Shown here: positions 6,856 to 12,198 of the stretch, one piece after another
How the letters are laid out: each line of letters opens with the position of its first letter
Numbering within the stretch: position 1 is the stretch's first letter
Assembly: GCA_964580655.1 (NCBI GenBank)
Contig: CAZOMR010000085.1
Location: forward strand, 1 to 12,198
Source of the DNA: CAZOMR01 sp964580655
GTDB lineage: Bacteria; RBG-13-61-14; CAZOMR01
Length of the DNA: 12,198 nt
Reading direction: 5' to 3'
Program-made: the position numbers and the translations under genes
Notes under the pieces: generated by a model
What the model was told of the DNA's origin: nothing
The model's input: only the letters and a program-made list of their open reading frames with translations
The model's database searches: none

Positions 6856-8289
6856 ATGGAATTCGAAGCGGTCATCGGGTTGGAGATACACGTCCAACTC
6901 AACGCTCCCACCAAGATGTTCTGTGACTGTCCCAACCGTCCGGGGGACCGGCCCAACCTGAACACGTGCCCTGTGTGCCTGTGGCTCCCTGGCGCATTTC
7001 CAAAACTTAGCCAGACCGTGTTGGAGAAGGCTGTCATGACCTGTCTTGCCCTTAACGCAAAGGTCCAGCCTGTGAGCGCCTTTGACCAGAAGGTATACTA
7101 CTACCCTGATCTTCCCAAGGGTTTTCAGCTATCCCAGTTTCACAAACCCTTGGCCAGGGATGGGTGGCTGGAGGTCGCGGCTGATGATGGGACTCTCAAG
7201 AGGCTCCGTATCCGTGAGATCCACATGGAGGAAGACGTAGCGAGACTCGTCCACGAGATTGAGGGCACCCAGCAGATCAGCTTGGTGGACTTCAACAGGG
7301 CAGGAGCCCCTCTGGTCGAGATCGTGACCGAACCGGACATGCGAAGCCCTTCGGACGCCATGGAGTTCCTGCGAACATTGAGGTCACAGGTTCGCTACGC
7401 CGGAGGCGCTGATTGTAGCATGGAACAGGGAAGCATGAGGGCTGACGCCAACATCTCAATTCGCCCCAAGGGTTCGGATGAGCTTAATACAAAGGTTGAG
7501 GTCAAGAACATGAATTCCATCCGGCATGTGGGCGATGCGATCCAACATGAGATCGAGCGTCAGATCAGGCAATACAGGGCCCAAGAGACGATCGTTCTTC
7601 ACACCAGGCTTTGGGATCCTGTCAAGTGCGTAACTGTCCCCATGCGGGCCAAGTTTTCAGGACCGTGCGTGCCGGATCCATCCGTGCCGGATGTCGTGAT
7701 ATCCAATGAATGGCTGGATGAACTGCAGGCACGCTTGCCCGAGATGCCCGGCCAGAGGCATGCGAGGTTTATCAACCAGTACAGACTCACGCGAGAGGAG
7801 GCCATCCTCATGAGCGAAGAACGCGAAGTGGCTGAGTACTTCGAAGCTGTGGTCAGTAAAGTCCAATCCCCCAAGCTGGCCGCACAGTGGATCAGCGCCC
7901 ATCTGCTTCCCGCCATCAGAGATAAGGGGCAGAGCCTAATGGAGACACCGGTCACGCCTGCCCGATTGGCCGGACTTTTGTGTCTGATTGAATCAAGCCA
8001 GATCAATGTGAACTCTGCCAAGGAGGTTTTCGGTCTCCTTTTCGAGAGCGATCTGGCACCAGAAGAGATAGTGGAACAGCATGGCCTCAGGCAAATGACA
8101 GACACCAAAGAATTGGAGGCCATCGTGACCAGGCTCATCGCGGACAATCCCGTGGCGGTCCAGGATTACCGCAACGGCACAACCAAAGCCATTGGATTCC
8201 TTGTTGGCCAGGCCATGCGTCTTTCTGAAGGCAAGGCCAATCCCAAGCTCGTGCGCCAGATGATCATAAACAAGTTGTCCTCTCAGTAA
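6856..8289 (+). CDS. gatB: GatB: tRNA-dependent amidotransferase kinase subunit, with divergent active-site loop
   Basis: A 477-residue GatB of normal length. GatB phosphorylates the side chain of a misacylated Asp- or Glu-tRNA and lets ammonia replace the phosphate. Preserved: E10 and H12 in GLEIHVQLN (metal ligands in characterised GatB), the zinc-site cysteines C23, C25, C38 and C41, YYYPDLPKGFQLSQF, IHMEEDVARLVH, VDFNRAGAPLVEIVTEPD, and a C-terminal YqeY-like tRNA-binding tail ending FLVGQAMRLSEGKANPKLV. Altered: the nearly invariant stretch written MR.KE...DYRYFPEPD in typical GatB reads MRAKFSGPCVPDPSVPDV (from residue 263), about three residues shorter with DYRYF gone, and MEEGS reads MEQGS. 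It follows gatA by 15 nt. The kinase-like core may work, but its pocket is probably reshaped. Confidence 0.9.
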   Translation: MEFEAVIGLEIHVQLNAPTKMFCDCPNRPGDRPNLNTCPVCLWLPGAFPKLSQTVLEKAVMTCLALNAKVQPVSAFDQKVYYYPDLPKGFQLSQFHKPLARDGWLEVAADDGTLKRLRIREIHMEEDVARLVHEIEGTQQISLVDFNRAGAPLVEIVTEPDMRSPSDAMEFLRTLRSQVRYAGGADCSMEQGSMRADANISIRPKGSDELNTKVEVKNMNSIRHVGDAIQHEIERQIRQYRAQETIVLHTRLWDPVKCVTVPMRAKFSGPCVPDPSVPDVVISNEWLDELQARLPEMPGQRHARFINQYRLTREEAILMSEEREVAEYFEAVVSKVQSPKLAAQWISAHLLPAIRDKGQSLMETPVTPARLAGLLCLIESSQINVNSAKEVFGLLFESDLAPEEIVEQHGLRQMTDTKELEAIVTRLIADNPVAVQDYRNGTTKAIGFLVGQAMRLSEGKANPKLVRQMIINKLSSQ

Positions 8290-8293
8290 CCGT

Positions 8294-8387
8294 GTCCTCT
8301 GCCAGGACTCAACCGATGGCGCTGTCTACTTTTTAACTTCACACACTGATGAAGGTTTGAGTCAAACAGGATTTTATTAAAAAGTGG
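8294..8387 (+). other. inverted repeats downstream of gatB
   Basis: Just after the gatB stop, GTCCT-CTGCC-AGGAC (8294-8308) can form a 5-bp hairpin. Further on, CTACTTTTTAA (8326-8336) pairs with TTAAAAAGTGG (8377-8387), 11 pairs with one G-U, enclosing the small hairpin GTTTGAGTCAAAC (8355-8367). Neither is a textbook terminator because no T-run follows. Together they could end the operon transcript or be the remnant of a small mobile element. Confidence 0.3.
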
Positions 8388-8573
8388 CTTCTCGCATCAT
8401 CCATTGATTGATGTCCGGATAATCAGCCCCTAACAGGTTGAAATATCCCCAAGACACATTCAGGAAAAATTTCCGGGAGGTCCCGCTTCCCACTAGCCCA
8501 TCATTACCGGGCGGTGCTTGGTTATGGTTAGCTGTGTCGTGCTTTTCCGGGACAAATTTTGGGTTTGACATAG

Positions 8574-8766
8574 ACTGGACATTCCCCGAAAATCACCCTG
8601 ATCACTCTGCAACTCAAATAGGTGTGAGGATTTTTCGTTATTCACCACGCGTTCGCTTCCCTCGTTCTGGATCGCCGTCAATTCTTAATATCCATCGGGA
8701 CCGCACTGATCCTCTCTCTCCCCAGACAACCTTGTCGGGAGCTCAAATTTTTGGGGAATGTCCAGT
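8574..8766 (+). repeat. MITE-like terminal-inverted-repeat element, copy 2
   Basis: The best preserved copy. Its ends, ACTGGACATTCCCC and GGGGAATGTCCAGT, are perfect 14-bp inverted repeats. GACATAG occurs immediately outside on both sides (8567-8573 and 8767-8773), reading as a 7-bp target duplication, or 8 bp if the adjoining T is counted. This marks the element as an insertion and sets its borders. It has no transposase and would need one supplied in trans. Same orientation as the other two copies. Confidence 0.88.
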
Positions 8767-8773
8767 GACATAG

Positions 8774-8987
8774 GGGGTTGCGGAAAGGTATGTTCAAAGG
8801 ACGTTTCAAGAGGATCCAGACTGATGATTCTGTCCGGAAAGTTGGGATGGAAGCAAGATCATGTACATAATGGCGAGAATGACAGATGGTGATCAGGGCG
8901 TCAATCAGCCAGAAGTTTTATGGAGTGCGGGATGCAGCCTAATTTCAATTTCAAGAAGTTGGGATCCGTCAACTTGTTAGAGTGGAA
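8774..8987. other. stretch with no supportable gene
   Basis: Between repeat copy 2 and the short reading frame at 8988 only frames under about 50 codons occur, with no convincing ribosome sites or recognisable domains. Together with 8309-8573, it looks like decayed or non-coding spacer. Confidence 0.4.
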
Positions 8988-9119
8988 ATGATCGGATACT
9001 CTTTTCAGGTCTCATTCTCGCCGCAGTCCGAAACTCCAAAAATTATTACAGCTATAAATAAAGCCCTGACCGCAAGCGCCCCTGTTCATGTAAATCTCTT
9101 TTCAGAAAAACCTATTTAG
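8988..9119 (+). CDS. short hypothetical protein or 3' end of a decayed gene
   Basis: A 43-codon frame from ATG 8988 to TAG 9117-9119; the frame is open from 8943, just after a TAA. The translation (SFQVSFSPQSETPKIITAIN and a short tail ending SEKPI) is protein-like in composition. It has only a poor ribosome site (AGAGTGG), so it may be the tail of a gene whose upstream part has decayed. It overlaps the 3' end of the GH31 gene by 8 nt in convergent orientation. I do not recognise the family. Confidence 0.3.
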   Translation: MIGYSFQVSFSPQSETPKIITAINKALTASAPVHVNLFSEKPI

Positions 9120-11682
9120 TCGAAATATATATCACAATCGAGTTGTCTGATCCACGATATGACCAGAAATTACCGGCAGACAAGCCGATTTCCTCTTCGC
9201 ATGTCTCCCGCAGAATTTTTCCAAAGGCTTTCACTTTATCCGGCTTTTCCCCGTACATCAAGACACCCGAAGGAACCGGCGAAAGGCCGTCAACAATGAT
9301 AGTATCCCCTTCTCTTCTTGCCCTGATCGAGCTTTCCACATCAGGCCCTTGTCGAGGATCGAAAACTTTGAAGGTTCCCTCAAACTCGGTGTCATCACTT
9401 CCAAAAACAATGAACCCTGGAACAAGCCTGTCCTTTTCTTCCTGTGCAAACCTGCCGCCCAGATCGAAGCCCGAATTAAACTGCGCGGGTATGACCGACC
9501 CTTCGGGAACAAAGACAGGGATGACTTCTTTCGGCGCGGGATATTCTATCCAGGCAGGGCCCTCAACTTTTTCCCTTGTGAAAAAATCCATCCATGTCCC
9601 TCCCGGGATATAGACCTTCCGCTTATTTTTCTTCTCGACCACCGGCGCGACAAGAATCCGGTCGCCCAGGAAGTATTGATCATCAATCTCCCAGCAGGTC
9701 TCGTATTCGGGACACTCGAAGAACATGGGCCTGATCACGGGCAGGCCTCGAAGGTGTGCCTCCCAGACCTGATGATATATATAAGGTATCAGGTTGTATC
9801 TGAGTCTCGCGTAATATCTGTAAATATCTTTTCCTCGCTCGGTCTGCTCCCAGGGCGCGATCGCGCTTCCGTGATCGTGAAATGACGGGCTAAAGCAGGA
9901 AAAGGCAACAGACCTGTTGTAAACATCCTCCGCGAGTATCCCTCCGCCGGTGTATCCGCCCAGGTCGGTACCCCAGAGAGACACACCGCTTGAGGCTGCG
10001 TTCAGGCCCGCGATAATGGTTGTGCGGAGCTGATCGAAAGTGCGGTTGCGGTCTCCGGCCCATACCATGCCAGCCCTCTGTGCACCCAGGCCCGCGCCCC
10101 TCACCCACGTGATCCCGCCGTCAGGCCTTATCTCATTCAGCTTCAGGTAAAGCCACTCCGAGAACCAGACCGGCTCATAAAGCCGCATGCCGGGCACGCG
10201 GCCGGCCATGAGAAGAGGAACCTCATCTCCGGGGAAGTACTCGCCGAAATCAATCTTTGTGCCGTCCAGATTCATCCTGTCAAAGCTCGCGCTTCCATCA
10301 GCCTCCGCCGTGAACATTGGCTTGAACATAACCTCCCAAGCATATTCCATGGCCTCCGGGTTTGTAGTGTCCAGGTAAAACCTCTGGCCCCCATACCCTG
10401 CCACATAGGTCGTGCCATCCGGATTGCGCACAAGGTAGTCAGGGTGCTTGTCAAGGCCGTAATAGGACAGAGTCTCCGGGTTATATTGAAAAGCCCCGGC
10501 CTGCATGTAACCGGCCACCTTTATCCCGAGGCTGTGCCAGTGGTCTATTACCTCCGGCATCCTGGGCTTGGTTTCACGGTTTGTCCTGAAATCAACATTC
10601 TTGTCGCTTCTCATTGTCATGTTCTCGTACATGACCACGCCCAGGGGGAATCCCTGATCTATCATGGTCTGAACATTCTGCTCCGCGCCCGTGTCATACC
10701 TCCAGCCTATGAAGGTCCTGCGGCTGATCCAGGGCTCCAGCGCCCAGCGTGGAATCATATAAGAACGGCCTATGATCGAACTGTATTGCTCAATTATCTT
10801 TTCCGGACTTTCCGAGAAAAATAAATAGTAATCTATATTACTGTTAGGATTCTCGAACACGAGTTCGTCCGCGCGGGTTTTACCTAAGTCGAACTTCGCG
10901 CGCTGATAAGAATTCAAAAACAGGCCGTAGCCCCTGTTTGAAAGGAAAAATGGAACAGGGATGTATGTATTGCCTGTTGTTGACTGGAACGCGTCGTCAG
11001 TGTCCATGATAAGAACCCTGCCCCGGTGATCGAACTGTCCGTATTGCTCTCCTCCGCCGTAAAACATCTCGCCGTCCCTGATAATAAGCCCCTCCCTGCT
11101 TCTGCCCTCACCCAGCGCAAGCCCGAAATCATCCAACTCTTCAATCAGAACTTCGCCTCCATTGTCGCGAACCGAGAGCCTGAAAGGCCGGAATTCCACT
11201 TCCACGCTGAGTTCCGCTCCGACAAGAATCACTCCATGTTCCTGCGGCTCAATATCAAAATCCTCACCAATGCACTCCTCTTCAGGAAACTCCTCCAGAT
11301 CGGCCTGGACCCTGACCGCGTTCGGGAAGGGAAAGCTTACTTTCACCCATGCCATGTTTCCGTCTGCGGTTGAAACCTTGAATTGAGTTGCACATGAATC
11401 TCCTCTAGACTCCAGCACCTGCACAAGACCGCTTACAGGATGCTGGTTTTCATACTTTTTCAGGTCATGAAGCTTGCTGTGCCACTTGTAATGATCGTTC
11501 AGCTTTATCACCGTGATGTAGGCAAGCTGTCTTCCTTTCTGGATGAGCTTCTGTTTCATGGTCTCTGTCTTCGAAAGCCCCGCATACTGCTTGACCCTGG
11601 ACAAGACAGGTTGTGCAAGCATCAAAAACACCACGGCCGATGCCGCAATCAATAAGGGATTCCTTTTTATACGCATCTTCAT
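9112..11682 (-). CDS. exported glycoside hydrolase family 31 enzyme (alpha-glycosidase)
   Basis: A protein of about 856 residues with an N-terminal signal sequence or anchor (KMRIKRN, then a hydrophobic run to QPVLS, about residues 1-29), so it acts in the periplasm or outside the cell. An N-terminal beta-sandwich with GGGEQYGQFDHRG leads into a (beta/alpha)8 barrel from about residue 310 (PRWALEPWISRRTFIGW). The likely nucleophile is D478 in TKIDFGEYFP, the DFGE form seen in alpha-xylosidase- and sulfoquinovosidase-like branches of GH31. The likely acid/base is D544 in VWAGDRNRTFD. LWGTDLGGYTGG and GLPVIRPMFFE are further GH31 blocks, and beta-sandwich domains follow. I see no KRLMW-type sulfonate-binding motif, so sulfoquinovosidase is not supported; specificity is open. 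GGAGG lies 5 nt before ATG 11682 and only 2 nt before an alternative ATG at 11685. Confidence 0.9.
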   Translation of the reverse strand: MKMRIKRNPLLIAASAVVFLMLAQPVLSRVKQYAGLSKTETMKQKLIQKGRQLAYITVIKLNDHYKWHSKLHDLKKYENQHPVSGLVQVLESRGDSCATQFKVSTADGNMAWVKVSFPFPNAVRVQADLEEFPEEECIGEDFDIEPQEHGVILVGAELSVEVEFRPFRLSVRDNGGEVLIEELDDFGLALGEGRSREGLIIRDGEMFYGGGEQYGQFDHRGRVLIMDTDDAFQSTTGNTYIPVPFFLSNRGYGLFLNSYQRAKFDLGKTRADELVFENPNSNIDYYLFFSESPEKIIEQYSSIIGRSYMIPRWALEPWISRRTFIGWRYDTGAEQNVQTMIDQGFPLGVVMYENMTMRSDKNVDFRTNRETKPRMPEVIDHWHSLGIKVAGYMQAGAFQYNPETLSYYGLDKHPDYLVRNPDGTTYVAGYGGQRFYLDTTNPEAMEYAWEVMFKPMFTAEADGSASFDRMNLDGTKIDFGEYFPGDEVPLLMAGRVPGMRLYEPVWFSEWLYLKLNEIRPDGGITWVRGAGLGAQRAGMVWAGDRNRTFDQLRTTIIAGLNAASSGVSLWGTDLGGYTGGGILAEDVYNRSVAFSCFSPSFHDHGSAIAPWEQTERGKDIYRYYARLRYNLIPYIYHQVWEAHLRGLPVIRPMFFECPEYETCWEIDDQYFLGDRILVAPVVEKKNKRKVYIPGGTWMDFFTREKVEGPAWIEYPAPKEVIPVFVPEGSVIPAQFNSGFDLGGRFAQEEKDRLVPGFIVFGSDDTEFEGTFKVFDPRQGPDVESSIRARREGDTIIVDGLSPVPSGVLMYGEKPDKVKAFGKILRETCEEEIGLSAGNFWSYRGSDNSIVIYISTK

Positions 11683-11708
11683 CATTGCCTCCTTGTTCCT
11701 CAGGCATT

Positions 11709-11738
11709 ATGTTAAACATTCTTGAGCGGCCAAGTCAA
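11709..11738 (-). promoter_or_regulatory. candidate promoter of the GH31 gene
   Basis: On the minus strand TTGACT (11738-11733), an 18-nt spacer and TAACAT (11714-11709) precede the GH31 start by 26 nt. CATAAT overlaps the -10 region but at a wide 21-nt spacing. The geometry and -10 hexamer are the same as in the candidate promoter at 3220-3249. Confidence 0.4.
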
Positions 11739-11940
11739 AGAAGGGGGAAGCGCATTCAAACCACACTCGCAAGAATCAGTCAAGCGGAAAACCGGCCTCG
11801 ACTCTCGAGCCTATGCCCGTCAAAACGACAACCCGCGAAAGGACTTCAACCTAAAAGGCCTGCTTACTTATGAGCGCAAGAAAAAAGAGACCTTTCAAAT
11901 TGTGGCCGACACCTACACCATGATCGAAAATAATCCGGCC
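11716..11940 (+). pseudogene. coding relic, possibly the C-terminal part of a GH2-type glycosidase, interrupted by repeat copy 3
   Basis: A plus-strand frame without stops runs from 11716 to the window end. Its protein-like part, about 11785-11940, reads KTGLDSRAYARQNDNPRKDF, then NLKGLLTYERKKKETFQIV and ADTYTMIENNPA. NLKGLLTYERK..K resembles the segment near the end of the catalytic domain in family 2 glycosidases (KGL.TYDRK.KKAFY), but this is recognition from memory, not a search. No good start codon or ribosome site precedes it, and the frame passes directly into repeat copy 3, so I treat it as a remnant. A sugar-hydrolase origin would fit the adjacent GH31 gene. Confidence 0.35.
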
Positions 11941-12130
11941 AGGACATTCCCCGAAAATTACCCTGATCCCTCTGTAACTCAAATGGGTGTAAGGATTTTT
12001 CATTATTCACCACTCGTTTGCTTCCCTCGCTCTGGATCGCCGCTAATTCTTAACACCCCTCGGGACCGCACTTATCTTCTCTCTCCTCAGACAATCCTAT
12101 TGGGAACTCAAATTTTCGGGGAAAGCCCAG
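11940..12130 (+). repeat. MITE-like terminal-inverted-repeat element, copy 3
   Basis: Starts CAGGACATTCCCCGAAAA and ends TTTTCGGGGAAAGCCCAG. The right end has three changes from the inverted-repeat consensus, so this copy is probably no longer mobile. The length matches the other copies exactly. No target duplication is evident. It is inserted in the glycosidase-like relic, and the reading frame stays open through it. Confidence 0.82.
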
Positions 12131-12198
12131 CACCTGCCTGTATACTGTCCAGGTTCAGATACATGGTAAACACTAAGGAGAAGGAGGGTAAGTCGGAG
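12131..12198 (+). other. right edge, no gene start visible
   Basis: After repeat copy 3 the sequence includes a purine-rich stretch AAGGAGAAGGAGGG (12175-12188) that resembles a strong ribosome-binding site, but no start codon follows before the window ends. A plus-strand gene beginning just outside is possible. Confidence 0.2.

Noticed and set aside
8377..8571. A 64-codon minus-strand frame starting in the target duplication of repeat copy 2
   Set aside because: No ribosome site, no recognisable domain, and its upstream sequence has been replaced by the inserted element; coding character is unconvincing.
3253..8766. A true composite transposon around the tRNA operon
   Set aside because: No transposase lies in or between the elements and no outer target duplication joins copies 1 and 2; kept only as a hypothesis of mobility by recombination.
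8438..8773. A 111-codon plus-strand frame through repeat copy 2
   Set aside because: Most of it is the repeat itself, whose stop-free frame explains the length; it has no ribosome site or family signature.
9112..11682. Assigning the GH31 enzyme as a sulfoquinovosidase because of the DFGE motif
   Set aside because: DFGE also occurs in alpha-xylosidase-like GH31 enzymes and the KRLMW-type sulfonate-binding segment is absent.
3253..12130. A CRISPR array or integron attC sites as explanation of the repeats
   Set aside because: The three copies are kilobases apart, about 190 bp long with transposon-like inverted ends, and one has a target duplication.
12175..12198. A gene start at the right edge from the AAGGAGAAGGAGGG stretch
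   Set aside because: No start codon follows within the window, so no gene can be called.

Overview
The window reads as a chromosomal accessory region of a Gram-negative bacterium, about half G+C, with ordinary sigma-70 promoters and Shine-Dalgarno sites. The gene mix (MNT/HEPN pair, TMTC-like TPR membrane protein, envelope CHAP hydrolase, exported GH31 glycosidase, tRNA-dependent amidation genes, small non-coding transposon-like repeats) suggests an environmental anaerobe, perhaps Desulfobacterota-like. That placement is inference only.

Layout. Positions 63-762 hold a two-gene MNT/HEPN cassette on the plus strand. Converging on it is a minus-strand pair: a CHAP-type peptidase/amidase (3200-2601), then a large TMTC-like membrane protein with C-terminal TPRs (2580-793). 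A 191-bp terminal-inverted-repeat element (copy 1, 3253-3443) lies between this pair's promoter and a near-consensus plus-strand promoter (TTGACC, 17 nt, TATAAT). That promoter drives a tight three-gene operon (3518-8289): an aspartyl-tRNA synthetase fused in frame to a GatC domain, a short GatA-like protein, and GatB. Copy 2 of the element (8574-8766, flanked by a direct repeat) follows in a gene-poor stretch. Next come a divergent pair of an exported GH31 glycosidase (minus strand, 11682-9112) and a plus-strand coding relic (roughly 11800-11940), into which copy 3 (11940-12130) has inserted.

The standout is the aspS-gatC / gatA / gatB operon. Its synthetase looks catalytically complete and carries the His of non-discriminating enzymes, so it may charge both tRNA-Asp and tRNA-Asn with Asp. 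GatB keeps its Glu/His metal ligands, four zinc-site cysteines and YqeY-like tail, but has lost the otherwise constant DYRYF-type loop. The GatA-like protein keeps the amidase-family scaffold and the GatA-specific EASS...YDG.RYG block, yet has lost the catalytic Lys, the Gly/Ser-rich signature with the cis-Ser, the nucleophile Ser position and the apparent glutamine-binding residues. All three frames are intact over 4.7 kb behind a strong promoter, so simple decay is not the obvious explanation. I infer a repurposed Asp-tRNA amidotransferase-like assembly that cannot release ammonia from glutamine itself. It may use free ammonia, a partner enzyme or another nucleophile, or act in a different role.

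The three repeats are in one orientation, each exactly 187 bp between matching GGACATT ends, about 88% identical, and have no transposase: a MITE-like family.
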